Assembly (NCBI RefSeq): GCF_918797505.1
Contig: NC_092800.1
Coordinates: 34,028,263-34,092,262, forward strand
Direction of reading: 5' to 3'
DNA: 64,000 bases
DNA from: Bemisia tabaci
Taxonomy: Eukaryota > Arthropoda > Insecta > Hemiptera > Aleyrodidae
Below are positions 45,836 through 56,323 of this stretch, one piece after another; position 1 is the first letter of the stretch; every line of letters starts with the position of its first letter. The notes beneath the pieces are model-generated. The model was not told the origin of the DNA and searched no databases. It was given only the letters and a program-made list of their open reading frames with translations. Position numbers and translations under genes: made by a program.

Positions 45836-45939
45836 TATTTGCACAATAGAAATTTTGTACAATAAACACTTTTAGACTTCATATAAGTCTTTTAAAAGCT
45901 TGTCTTAATTGTCTAAATAATATTAAACTAATTCTAGAT
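45784..45939 (-). mobile_element. Short poly(A) retrocopy with 11-bp TSD
   Basis: On the plus strand a run of about 45 T (45784-45830) is followed by about 110 bp. The same ACCGTCGGTGG occurs immediately before (45773-45783) and after (45940-45950). This is the signature of a retroposed minus-strand RNA: a 5'-truncated LINE end, a SINE or a short processed transcript. The body has no ORF and no recognised tRNA-like or other Pol III promoter. Confidence 0.8.
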
Positions 45940-46155
45940 ACCGTCGGTGGTGAGAAAATGTGTAACTGCACACGCGGTCGAGTGCGATATCTGCGTGATC
46001 TACCATTTAGTCGAAGCGATACTCTTGAAGGCGCTACGAGCAACTATTTCACCACAGAAGTATTGCACAGTATCAGACGAAAATGAAGGCGGACTAACGT
46101 TTGTAAACTGACCTATATCGCTTACCACTGTGGCTGGTGCACTGATCGTGCGATA

Positions 46156-46400
46156 TGTGGCTCCTGTTCGATCGATTATTGTGAAACTTGGTGGCAGGGG
46201 ATATTCTTCGAGGAGAAACTTGAATTTCAACACAAATTTCAAATTCAAAAATCTATGACGATGGATGTGGCTTAAAATGCTATCTCGGCTCCAGTTCAAT
46301 CGATTTGTGTCGAACTTGGCGCTGGAGAATATTTTTCGGCGTTAAAGTCGAATTTACAGTCGAATTCTCGAAATTCAAAAATCCAAAATGGCGAAAATTG
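46156..46400 (+). repeat. Diverged direct duplication, about 123-bp unit
   Basis: TGTGGCTCCTGTTCGATCGA then GAAACTTGGTGGCAGGGGATAT recurs at about 46280 as CTCGGCTCCAGTTCAATCGA then GAACTTGGCGCTGGAGAATAT. AAATTCAAAAATC(T/C) ends each unit. Confidence 0.65.
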
Positions 46401-46500
46401 CTTAAAATTCCTTTGAAATTAACTTACTTAGCAATTTTCTGATTTCTATTTTTGTATTTTGGTAGGTATAATTCTATCGTCAAAATTGACTCTTTTTCTC

Positions 46501-46750
46501 TCACCTTTCCAGCCAAAGTATCACAAGCGCCATGCGACGTTTCAAAATTTCCGCCGCCATTTTATGTTCTTACCGAGAAATCGTTAGTTGAATCTGTTTG
46601 AAAATTTCACTGAATTTTATCGGCAGCACACAGAATATTCAGTGAAATTTTCAGGCAATTCCGTTGAAACATTTCTCTGTATAAAAATAAAATGACGGCA
46701 GAAATTTTGAAACGTCGCACAGCGCTTGTGATACTTCAGTCAGAAGGTGA
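46501..46750. repeat. TIR element, 250 bp
   Basis: TCACCTTTCCAGCCAAAGTA to TACTTCAGTCAGAAGGTGA. Arms of about 65 bp include ACGTTTCAAAATTTCCGCCG and its complement. The inner GAAAATTTCACTGAATTTTA also pairs with CAGTGAAATTTTC. Confidence 0.7.
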
Positions 46751-47093
46751 CGATGTGAAGTTTTCATCTTTAGTGATCCTGCAGATTGAAAAGCACGAGT
46801 CGTTCGTTATTAGTGGCGGGAAGAAATGCGAGTCGCCTTGGAGTAGAGAGATTGCAGCATGAGCCGGAGGCGTCTGAAGACTGCATCAAGAGATTGAATG
46901 CCTTGACTGAGATCTAAGAAGCGAAGTCTCGAATTCTCCGGATGCAATGCATTGCGGTCATCGGTGGCAGAAACTTAGTTTTGAGCTGGCTTTCCTTTAA
47001 TTATCACGAGTGGTAAGTTTAATTAGGTACGTGATCTTTGATCCCACGTGATGTTGGAACCGTGTGATGCGGCTGTGCGAGACATGAAATGGA
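46751..47093. other. No gene recognised
   Basis: Unassigned DNA between two TIR elements. No coding signal seen. Confidence 0.25.
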
Positions 47094-47130
47094 CTGGATT
47101 TTGCAATTTGGAACTACAATATTCAGTTCA
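47094..47130 (+). repeat. Fragment of the GGACTGC foldback
   Basis: GGACTGGATTTTGCAATTTG and GAACTACAAT match the left arm of 45151-45291. Only this arm is present. Confidence 0.5.
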
Positions 47131-47150
47131 GAGAAGACGTGCGTGCCATT

Positions 47151-47404
47151 CTGCCATGCTTAAGAAAAACGCCATATGAATATTTGAGAGTTGCCAAATT
47201 TCCTCCGTATACAATTTTCATTTTTGAGGGAAGTTATGAATATTTTTCATCGAAATTTTCGGACACTTCAGATCGGATTACGAACAAAATTCTCTGCAAA
47301 ATTGGAAGAAAAAAATGCACAAATTTTCCTGAATCTTCGTGATTTGTCATAGGACATTTGGCAACGTCTGAAGGCTCATACGACGTTTTTCCTTAGCACG
47401 GCAG
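47151..47404. mobile_element. Family A MITE, full length, 4-bp TSD CATT
   Basis: CTGCCATGCTTAAGAAAAAC to GACGTTTTTCCTTAGCACGGCAG-type end, 254 bp. CATT at 47147-47150 and 47405-47408. Confidence 0.9.
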
Positions 47405-47635
47405 CATTAGTTTCCCAGTGAACATGAGTGCTTGTACAGATGGGTTAGAAACTATGGTTCAAAATGTGTCTGCATTGTGTGCAAATCAACTTTTTTTTAC
47501 CCCTGATAATATAATGTCATTACTGTAAGCTCTCTGACCCTTTTAATTTTAATTTTTTGTCACAGGCCGTTCTGGCTGTCTACGGGACCGATTTTCATGA
47601 TTTTTCCGCTATCGACACGTCATAATCTATAGATG

Positions 47636-47796
47636 CATTGGCGGATCCAGCAAATTGGCACCACCGTTTTTTCTCTACTTAAATCCATGATAAGTATCGA
47701 TTCTTGGAGGGGCCCGGAGCTCCAAAAGGAATCGATTGTTTGACATAGGTTTAGACGGAGGAAATCCGGTGTTGCCAAATTGCTGGATCCGCTTCT
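47636..47796. repeat. hAT-like foldback (GGCGGATCC ends)
   Basis: CATTGGCGGATCCAGCAAAT to AATTGCTGGATCCGCTTCT, with CGGTGTTGCCAAATT mirrored by AATTGGCACCACCG. The terminus resembles the CAGTGGCGGATCC seen at many hAT ends. No clean 8-bp TSD. Confidence 0.55.
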
Positions 47797-48177
47797 ATAT
47801 AGAGGAGCCCGCCTTTTTTAGATTTTGCAAACTTAACTCACGAAGACTCGCAAAGCGTACTTTAGAGGGCGCAAAGCACCCTCTACGGGTTGGGCCGAAT
47901 ATTTGGAATAGATACATTTATCGACCGCTTTAGTCACCAAAGCGTCAACCCAGCACGGTGGGAATATTTCTCACTAAAAATACTTAAGAATTCCCGAGAA
48001 TAACATCAATGACAAGAAAAACATAATGAAAATAAAAAAAATATTAATTGAATTCATAATCTTTATGCGACATGAAAGTCTCTAATTTAATCAGACCTCG
48101 GGGTCGAAGAAAGAATCAAAACTAATTCTTAATATTGAAATACATTTTCCTATGGACCGAGACTCAATTGGACGTAT
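47797..48177. other. No gene recognised
   Basis: AT-rich unassigned DNA between two foldback elements. Confidence 0.25.
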
Positions 48178-48179
48178 TT

Positions 48180-48290
48180 CCTTCAAACGGAACTATGTAC
48201 ATTAAGACATGAGCCCTGAGACCCATAAGAATATATGCATAACAGGGCTCACGTCATGATGCACATAGTTCCGTTTGACAGAAATACGTC
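48180..48290. mobile_element. Family C foldback, 4-bp TSD AATT
   Basis: GGACGTATTTCCTTCAAACG to ACAGAAATACGTCC with AATT on both flanks. The centre has GAGCCCTGAGACCCATAAG, as in the other copies. Confidence 0.85.
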
Positions 48291-48813
48291 CAATTTAAGT
48301 ACCTTGGTATTTGCACGAGTTCGCAGCAATCCTCTGGCTTGTTTATATATTTTTCTCCGTGATGGATAAATAATTTTTCCCCGCTTATTTCTGTCCTCGT
48401 GAGAAGAGAGCCATAGAGAAGCACAATAATAAGATATACCTATTCACAGTTACGAAAGCATAGACGTCCGATGCGAGAGAGAGGAAATCCCAATAAATGG
48501 AACTAACAACGGTAAGTTAATCAATAAGAACTGTTTTTCTACTTATTTTTTCCTCCGATTTCTTCGGGACAAACTTATTAACTTTGCTGCGGGTTGCGGG
48601 AGACTGAGTCTTGCGAGAAATGAACGGGGCCGGAATCAAATTGAGAGGAAACTCTTTATTTTCAGGGCGGGAATAATTTAGTTGGGCCTGAAATAATCGC
48701 TCACGCTCCCGAGGAGAACCAGGTTCGGAAAAGAAAGAGAGGAGAGTATTAAATGAGCACCTCTCCTCTTTCTTTGTGCTTGGGATGCGCGCAACGGAAG
48801 GGGAAATGCAATT
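48291..48813. other. No gene recognised
   Basis: Unassigned DNA between two family C copies. Confidence 0.25.
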
Positions 48814-48935
48814 GGACGTGTTTCTATCAAACGGAACTAGGTGCATTATGACGTGAGCCCTGTTATGCACATATTCTTGTGGGTCCCAGGGCTCATGGCA
48901 TAATGCACATAGTTCCGTTTGATAGAAATACGTCC
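48814..48935. mobile_element. Family C foldback
   Basis: GGACGTGTTTCTATCAAACG to GATAGAAATACGTCC. Flanks AATT and GATT, one mismatch in the TSD. A 224-codon minus-strand frame crossing this element (49191-48517) is not a credible gene. Confidence 0.85.
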
Positions 48936-48940
48936 GATTG

Positions 48941-49663
48941 AAAATTGGTGGTATCTCATCGGATGATGGATCGAAAATGAACTTGGTGCTTTGATAAATT
49001 GATTGAATTAAAAATGCGCGTATCTTTCTTTCTTCTTTTTCTTTGAAAGGCTGGAAGAAAATGGGTCGCGAACGAACATTGGAAAAAATTTCCGAGTGTC
49101 TGAGTGAGAATTTTGAGCTTGTATGGCAACAATGTCGAACCTTGCAATTGGACAACACTGTATTTTCTACATTTAATTGTATGTTAAACAATCTATTCTA
49201 AGTGAGGCAGGTTGATTCATCTAGAATTGATATTTATAATTAATATAAATGGGGAGAAAAGTGTTGCCAAATTTCAAGAATTTCCACTGCGCTGCAACCA
49301 TTTTGCTCGAGGAAAGTGTGTTTGACCCCGAGTGAGTTTCGCATCTAACCGGCCAACAATGAGTAAAGGTCCTTCTTTACGTGCGAACTAGAGGCTTATA
49401 TGTTAACCAGCCTTGCACCGCTGGCCAACAAAAGGGCCGAAAAAGGTGTCGACGAGCCTCTTTGAGAACTCCAGCTTGTGCGCGGAATTAAATTGACTTG
49501 AGGTGACTCAAAGTCAACCGGGGAGCCCTACAGCCTACACGTCAGCACCTTAGTTCCTAATTTGTGTTCATGAGTATGAGAAAAAGTATTTTGCCAACTG
49601 CTCCAGCCGAACTGCGTTTCACTCGAAGACGAAGTCAGGCCCTCCTTCGGTATCACAGTGTCG
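48941..49663. other. Unassigned
   Basis: No gene or repeat recognised; mixed composition. Confidence 0.25.
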
Positions 49664-49770
49664 CAGAAACGGTGGAAGCTTTTACTGTCAGGACCTCAGC
49701 ATTCACTTGTTGACCTACCTCATTGTTGACTGTTGAAAGACGCGTCGAGCAATTTGCACAGCAAACAAGC
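49664..49770 (+). repeat. Dispersed repeat shared with 37345-37450
   Basis: GGTGGAAGCTTTTACTGTCA, GACCTCAGCATTC and GCAAACAAGCCG occur in the same order in both places. Confidence 0.6.
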
Positions 49771-49873
49771 CGATGCGATGTTTGGTGAGGTTTGGCGCAT
49801 CGTTCTATCCGAGACTCCTCAGACAACAAAAAGGTAAATGACCGTCAACGCTTCGTGATTGTAAACAGAGAAT

Positions 49874-49972
49874 GGTTGAATTCGCGAAAGGAAAAATTTC
49901 CAAAGAAAGGTTGAATCCGCAAAAACGAAAATTTCTAGAGAAAGGTTGGTTCCGCGAAAGAAAAAATTTCCA
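49874..49972 (+). repeat. 35-bp tandem repeat, 3 units
   Basis: Units start GGTTGAATTCGCGAAAGG (49874), GGTTGAATCCGCAAAAAC (49909), GGTTGGTTCCGCGAAAG (49944), each with AAAATTTC. Confidence 0.75.
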
Positions 49973-50367
49973 TCAGTCACTATAGTAGGTTGACATAATA
50001 GGTCTTCTCTTTGCCCCTGCCCTGCTTTAATCTCAGTCTTTAAAGCAAACTTCAGGTCTCATAGAAACTAAGGTATACTGTGCTTAAATGAATAGAACAA
50101 TATGGATACCTAAATTGGAACTTTTAAAAAAGCACATGAAAGGAATGGCTTAAGCTTCCTATCATAAATCAGACGTAAGTCAAATTCGTTCGTTTTTTTT
50201 TAATTTCGTCATAAAATTTGTGCAATTTTACTTCCGAAAATTAGATTTATTCATCTGTATCACTTGTGTGCAGTGCAACAGGCTTTAAGGATGTAAAACA
50301 AGCTTTTATACAAGAAATTAGGCAGCGTCGCCTCACTTTCGCGTTCCTCTGACGTAAGAACACATCT
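49973..50367. other. No gene recognised
   Basis: Unassigned AT-rich DNA. Confidence 0.25.
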
Positions 50368-50440
50368 CTTATCACCGCATGAGCCCCGGAGAGCATACAG
50401 TATTATACGGAGTACAGGGCTCAAGTGAAAATCGAGATAC
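50368..50440. repeat. Short hairpin repeat, copy 2
   Basis: ATCTCTTATCACCGCATGAG and CCCC pair with AGGGCTCAAGTGAAAATCGA and GATAC. Relative of 44331-44401. Confidence 0.5.
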
Positions 50441-50929
50441 GAGTCATTCGGGAGACGGTGGGCCTGGGCTCGGCGCTCCCTTCGGAATCCCTGTCGCTCC
50501 GGCGCCCGGATAGATCGATAGAGAGCCGACTTTTAACGAAACTAAACTAAGAAATTAAGTCAACAGAATGTCTCTTTGTCCAAATAAAGTGAAATGGTTT
50601 ACGCCGGTGGAAATTGCTGTCCGCCCCCTCCCCCCCCCCCACGCCCTCCGCCGTGTAAGCCGCCTCACTTGGCTGCTCGCTTCATTTGCTCCGGGCCGTG
50701 GAAACCTTTTTCCGTCGCTTCTCACGTCTTTTGATTTCTGGAGTTCGCCCTGGTATGACAGACCCGGGTGTTTTCGACCCGCGGCTTGCTGTAATTGGAT
50801 GGAATTAAGGTCATACCCGCGGAGAGTTTTGAAGAAACACACAGTCGTGTGCAATAACTTTGGATTTCGAGTGTGTCGTCGTTCTCCAGTCGGGGGGGGG
50901 GGGGGGGGCGTAACTTCATTCCAAAAGTG
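50441..50929. other. CpG-rich block with C and G runs, no gene recognised
   Basis: Long frames are open on both strands here (50555-50969), a composition effect. A C run lies at about 50629-50640 and a G run at about 50893-50908. Confidence 0.3.
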
Positions 50930-51085
50930 CAAAATTGACTCGAACAATTTAGTATTTACAAGGATATGACTGCGAGGCTTCCATTCGACTAATTTTAAGT
51001 TTTGCGTGAAATTAGAGGAAAACTTGGTGACATTTTCAGTTGTAAATGTGCGACGTTTCCCAGTGAAAGTACACTTTGCGGGTGG
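50930..51085 (+). repeat. Dispersed repeat shared with 36236-36420
   Basis: Collinear blocks as described for the other copy. It is followed immediately by the polypyrimidine tract. Confidence 0.5.
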
Positions 51086-51184
51086 AGATACTTGGGTACG
51101 ATCGTTCGTATGGAAAACGAGGATTTTAGGTGGGGACGCATCAGAAATCGGAAGTTAAAGAAGAGCAAGGAGAACCATGAAAAG

Positions 51185-51545
51185 AAAAAGAAATTCTTCT
51201 TGTTCCTTTATATATTCTTCGTTTGCCTTTTCTCATTCGTCCTATTTGCGTTGTTTGGCTTCTCTTTTTTCCGATTCCGCTTCATTCTCATCCTCCTTGT
51301 CATCTTCTTATTTTGCCTCTTCCTTTCCTTCTCATCCTCCTACTCTTTCTTTTTCTCCTACTTCTCCACATATTCTTTCTCCTTCTTCCTCTTTTTCTTC
51401 TTTTGCTCCTTCTTCTTCCTCTTTTCCTCTTCTTCTCCTTATTCTCTTTTGACTCCTCCTTTCACTTTTTCGGTTTTTCCTCCCCCTTCTTCTTCCTCTT
51501 TTGCTGATTTTCCCTTGTCTCTTGAATCTTCCCTTCCCTTCGATT
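51185..51545 (+). repeat. Polypyrimidine (CT-rich) tract
   Basis: About 360 bp, mostly C and T on the plus strand, with TTCTCCTTC-type words. Its frames encode Phe/Ser/Leu-rich strings by composition. It mirrors the purine tract at 20185-20790 on the opposite strand. Confidence 0.8.
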
Positions 51546-51560
51546 TGTATAATGCATTCT

Positions 51561-52472
51561 TACGAGTGCATGATTTGAAAATTTTAAGTTAATGTACGCC
51601 CCCACCGAAATCTCGAATGTGCAAAAATGTAGCTCTCATTGACCTAAAAGTATCCCCAAAATTTCATTTTGATACGTTCATGCGTTCTAAAATGTCGTGG
51701 ACTTTTCGCTCACCTTGTATACATCCACCATAGCTAGGACACCTCTTAAAACTAAATGTCCTCGTACATATACTACTACTACTCATCTGGCATATTGTAC
51801 TCGTACATTTACTACTAATACTCATCTAACATATGTTAGGAGTCTTACGATCTAAGTCTTCCAGACTCGAGTTAAAAAGTCCGACTCGCCAAACGCATAG
51901 AAACAAATCTCCGTGGCACCCTTCCAAAATTCTGCTCATTCCGTCGAGTGCTTTCTTCCATTTTTCTCCTTGATTTTTCTTAATTAAAAGTTCGCCCCGG
52001 TGCCGTAATTGCAGTTCTTGAAAAATGCTGATCTGCAGTCGGCGCTCAGCGAAGTGATAAAATTTTACTGGAATTTCCTTTCGACGAGATGCGAGAGGGA
52101 TTCTCGATGAGAAAACTGTTAATGAAGAAGCTGAGGAGGAGGCAAAGGACGTAGGACGAGGCGAAAAGTTCTGACGTTTATTGATAACTCCAACTTACAG
52201 AAATCCAAATTTCTTAAAATGGATTAATCATCTTGTAAATCTTCTCATCAGTCGAGCTTGTGTTCTTCTTTCCTATTTTTTCGCTTGTGAAAAAAGATCA
52301 ATTGAAGCTCTACCGAGTACGAATATTGAGTTCAGAAAATGTTTCAAAAGCATTGGATTTGAAGTTCGTCATGATTTTCATCAAAACAATGAATTTTCGA
52401 TACTGCATACTGGTTATCTAAGCAACTAATTTGGATGAGGCAGAAGATAGATTTGAAGATCAACCCTAATTT
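51561..52472. other. Unassigned, with a 39-bp direct duplication
   Basis: CTCGTACATATACTACTACT and CTCGTACATTTACTACTAAT begin two 39-bp units (about 51762-51840), each ending in CATAT. Otherwise no gene or repeat recognised. Confidence 0.4.
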
Positions 52473-52660
52473 TTGCTTGATGATTGATGAGCAACTGGTT
52501 GAACATAAAATTCAGCTAAGGATGATTGGTGAATAACGTTGCAGCGATCTCGTTGCTATGAGATTTTACAAATTAGGCTAGGTTTGCAAAACCGATTTTC
52601 GCTCAATAATTTGGCCATTAGTGATCATTAGATAAATCTGACAAGTGAGCTTTGGATTTC
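52473..52660 (+). repeat. Dispersed repeat, copy of 4612-4800
   Basis: TTGATGATTGATGAGCAACT, GCTAGGTTTGCAAAACC and TTGGCCATTAGTGATCATTA in the same order as the first copy. Confidence 0.55.
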
Positions 52661-53458
52661 GAACTTAACCTTCTAATTTTAAGGAAGATAAAAGTGTGGG
52701 GTCTTTCAAGTGATATTAGCCCTGATTTTTACAATTATTTGCGGGTTTTCTTGTTTTTATACCGTTTAATTTTTCTGACTTTTGGATGTTTGCCCTTTGA
52801 TGGGACTTCGGCTTTAGTGCATAGGCACAAACAGCCATCAACTTATTTAGTATTCAATTTTAGAGTAATTGATTATTGTGGCGGTTTCTTGCCTAATTTC
52901 ATTTCAAGTCTAATTTTTTAACAGAGAAATAATCAACAACATAGCGCCTTAAACCTTACTGTGAATTTCGCTTATATTATGAAAGATACACTCACAGACA
53001 TTTCAGTCAGCATTTTGATCAGATTTTTCTTGAAAAAATAAAATATGAGAAGAAATTTGCAACGTCTGAATTAAGCTGATTATTGTTAAATTCTCTTTTG
53101 ATCGAAAAGGTAAGTGAGATGAAGGCATGCTCCAGCAGGCAGACCATCCAAAATCGACAAAACGCTCCGTTCCGTTCGTTTCGTTTTAGCCTCGGCGGGA
53201 AGTTCAAAAGAAAATGCGATTTCGCAATATTCGACTCTCATTAGTCAAATCGCCTCCTGGGTATAGAAGAGGGTCATTAGACCAATGATATTACAAAATT
53301 GGCCTTTTCTATCTAATTCCCCATCAAAGCTGAAACGGGACGAACAAAACGAGGGTTTTGTCGATTTTGGATGGTATGCAGCGAAAAAGCATGCCTTTGT
53401 TTCACTTACGTTGTCTAATCAACAATTATATACCTCTTTCAGCCAATTCGTACAATGA
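52661..53458. other. Unassigned
   Basis: An 89-codon plus-strand frame (52652-52921) lacks recognised motifs. AT-rich. Confidence 0.25.
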
Positions 53459-53517
53459 GAGAGAGTTACGGTTACATTTGTCGAATCACGGTTACCTACT
53501 CATCTGCCAGTGGCGAG

Positions 53518-54020
53518 GCGTAAACGATCGATTACCGATTTTTTCCCGTTTGAAGCTACGCTGGAAAAAAAACACATTGGATCTAGAGTCCAGACTCTTG
53601 AAAACATTGACAAGAAAAAGGACTCTTGATTCAGTCAGATTTAAGCTTAAATCAAAAGGAAATCTGCTCAAATTAAGAGGCTGGATTCTTGAGGTAAGCA
53701 TAAATCTGATTGGATCAAGAGTATTTTTCTTGTCGATGTTTTAAGAGTCTGGACTCTAGATCCAATATGTTTTTTTTTTTTTTGTTTTTTTTCTTTTCTT
53801 TTTTTTTCCAGTGGAGAGTTACGGTTACATTTGTCGAGTCATGGTTGCTCATTTCCAGTGGCGAGGCGCGAATGATCGATTATCGATTTTTTCCCGTTTG
53901 AAGCTATGATAAAGAATCGATTATTACGGTGTTCGCTACGAACACCCTTTCTATCGATCCTTTTCCACAAGTTTAAATGGACAGATCAATCGATACATCG
54001 CAAACCACGCCACGCCACTG
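53518..54020. mobile_element. Family D hAT-like MITE enlarged by a B insertion and duplication
   Basis: The outer ends are CAGTGGCGAGGCG (53518) and CACGCCACGCCACTG (54020). The outer flanks TCATCTGC and TCATCTTC match at 7 of 8, the original hAT TSD. Inside, a family B element (53559-53813) separates two copies of the left D arm with its upstream flank: X 53459-53558 and X' 53814-53906. X' continues into the rest of D without a B insertion, so it carries the empty site. Confidence 0.75.
53559..53813. mobile_element. Family B MITE, copy 4, between direct repeats
   Basis: Starts CGCTGGAAAAAAAACACATT (a change from CACTGG) and ends with a long interrupted T run and CCAGTG. The arms are typical. 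No 2-bp TSD; instead X and X' of roughly 95 bp abut it on either side. Confidence 0.8.
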
Positions 54021-54051
54021 TCATCTTCGTGTGTTTTTCTCCGTGCTACAC

Positions 54052-54235
54052 CATGGATATAACTTCGGATAATACCGAGCGATGGCGCATTATTCATAGC
54101 AGCTTTCCGAAAGTGCAAGAGCGCTCATTCCTCGAAGTAATGAATGAGGAACTTAAACAGGAGTCGGAGCAACGATTAGACTCGATAATTCACCGCCGCC
54201 TCCAATCGGAAGGAACCGAGACCTCCACTCGCTGA
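54052..54235 (+). CDS. Short open frame, uncertain
   Basis: ATG at 54052 in CACCATGG context opens a 60-codon frame: MDITSDNTERWRIIHSSFPK then VQERSFLEVMNEELKQESEQ, ending TGA at 54235. It is charged and likely helical. It begins 31 bp after a family D element. No domain recognised and no second exon found. It could be chance. Confidence 0.25.
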
Positions 54236-54493
54236 CTCAGAAAAATAATCCGCACAAATCCATCAGATTCGTGTTCATCCGTGTAACTCGGAGCAAGCGC
54301 CTCCTAATGATCGATACACGGCCGCGCCTGCAACGGGCGATCTATGCAACCGGCTGCACAAGAGTGTAGGAGCGAGCGCTAACGGCGGCGCTGGCACTCT
54401 ATTAACCGCTTGACTGCTCCACGTCAAGGAAAGAGCACTTTACACAATCTTTCGCTCCGCTCTCTTAGCTTTAAGATTAAAAATTTATAAAAG

Positions 54494-54880
54494 CACTTTA
54501 AAAGGAGAGGCTCGCTTCCTTGGTAATGCAGTTACCGCGGCCCGGAGAGCGTTTACTTATTATTTATACGTTCTTAAGGAGCCGGCAAGAAGCACCTATA
54601 AAAAATAATCAACGCCAAACAACCGCTTGTTTGCATGGTAAACTCTCTGATGACAGAGTTGGTTTACCTTAGGAATTAGACCTCTTGTCTTGTAAGGCGG
54701 GCTAAGTATCAAACATCACGACTCTGAGCCCTATACACTGCTAAAATGAAAATATTCTGTTCCCGCGTAACAAATCGAAACTGAGGCCACTTTGATTCTC
54801 TCATTCAGTAACAATATATTTACATTTATTCGATTATAATTGACTCTAAATAATTTACTTGAATCCGAAAAGACTCTGAT
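54494..54880 (+). repeat. Direct repeat X, about 390 bp
   Basis: CACTTTAAAAGGAGAGGCTC to CCGAAAAGACTCTGAT. It recurs at about 92 per cent identity by eye at 55375-55765. It includes an inner hairpin GGTAAACTCTCTGATGACAG with GGTTTACC. Confidence 0.85.
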
Positions 54881-55360
54881 GGAGATGTTGCATGTGTGAG
54901 GAATTTGCGATTTGACTGTTGATTCATATGTAAAAGTTCGCGAAAAACACGATGATGCCACTGGTTTTCTCTGAAATCATCTCCCAGGCTCAAAAACAGC
55001 TCTCGAGTTGAGGCCAAAATGAAGGGGATATCCCACGCTATCGTGAGAGTACACCTCTACATCAAGACAAACTCTCCATGCAAAGATAGGGAGCAAATAC
55101 ATTGACAGGGCTGCCACTTTATTTGGGGACTCAAAAACTGATAACACGGCAACCCTGCTAATGTATTTGCTGCCTATCTTTGCAGGGAGAGTTTGTCTTG
55201 ATGTAGAGGTGGACTCTCAGGATAGCGTGGGGTATCCCCTTCATTTTGGCCTCAACTTGAGAGCTTTTTTTAGATTGGGAGTTGATTTCAGAGAAAACCA
55301 ATGGCACAATCGTGTTTCTCACGAACTTTTGCACAGGAAATAATGTCAAATCGCAAATTC
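54881..55360. mobile_element. Family J TIR element, right end truncated
   Basis: GGAGATGTTGCATGTGTGAG at the left. The right arm ends at GTCAAATCGCAAATTC and lacks the final 20 or so bases present in the intact copy 61393-61898. The inner arms GAAATCATCTCCCAGGCTC and TGATTTCAGAGAAAACCA pair. AT precedes the left end. Confidence 0.85.
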
Positions 55361-55374
55361 GATCAAATTCAAAT

Positions 55375-55765
55375 CACTTTAAAAGGAGAGGCTCACTTCT
55401 TCGGTAACGCAGTTACCGCGGGCCGGAGAGCGTTTACTCATTATTTATACGTTCTTAAGGAGCCGGCAGGAAGCATCTATAAAAAATAATCAACGCCAAA
55501 CAACCGCTTGTTTGCATGGTAAACTCTCTGATGACAGAGTCGGTTTACCTTAGGAATTAGACCTCTTGTCTTGTAAGGCGGGCTAAGTATCGAACATCAC
55601 GACTTTGAGCCCTATACACTGCTAAAATGAAAATATTCTGTGCTCGCGTAAAAGACGAGATTGAGGCACTTTGGATTCTCTCATCCAGTAACATTTGGAT
55701 ATATTTAGATTTATTCGATTATAATTGACTGCAAATGATTTTCCTTGACTCCGAAAAGACTCTAA
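55375..55765 (+). repeat. Direct repeat X'
   Basis: Second copy of 54494-54880. It continues past the insertion point as CTCTAATTGACTTTAG, so it represents the uninterrupted site of family J. Confidence 0.85.
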
Positions 55766-56323
55766 TTGACTTTAGATTATTTAATTTACTTTCCTCTAAG
55801 TTAACGTTTATAGAAAGTCTCATATGAGTAAAGTATTTGACTTAAACCTCAAATCAAATGACTTAACTTAATTTTCGGCATATACAAATATAATATTATC
55901 ACTTCCAACGATACAGAATAAGAGAGAGGAAAAGCATGCACCGATCAGAAAAGAGAGGTCTTGGTCATGAAAGTGCAATTTTATGCACAGCAGTTATTTC
56001 TGTCGAACTGAGACGAAAAATGGATTTTGAGATTTCGACTAATAGCGCTCTTTAATATGTCCTGAATGAATAAGTTCCAAGCGGTTAACTTTACATTTAT
56101 GTCCACAGAGGGCGTAAAATTGCACATCGAACTCCGACAATTTTGTACTCTCGACATGGCAAAGTAGGATTTGAAACAGTTTTCTCTCGAGACTACGTTT
56201 TAGGAGCTGCAAACTTCAGAACATCATTGCTTGACATTGGTTTGGGTCACACCATCTTAGGCGTTTTTTGCGCCAATATTTCCATATAACATTTCTACTC
56301 GTATTTGCGTCGATATCAATACC
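55766..56323. other. Unassigned
   Basis: AT-rich DNA without recognised repeats. Confidence 0.25.

Noticed and set aside
48517..49191. 224-codon minus-strand open frame
   Set aside because: It runs through a family C foldback (48814-48935), has low-complexity composition and no recognisable domain. A frame through a mobile insert cannot be an ancestral gene.
50555..50969. 130-codon frames on both strands
   Set aside because: CpG-rich block with G and C runs. Both strands are open because AT-rich stop codons are scarce.
51002..51592. 196-codon plus-strand Phe/Ser-rich frame
   Set aside because: Produced by the CT-rich tract, with several alternative frames open over the same bases.
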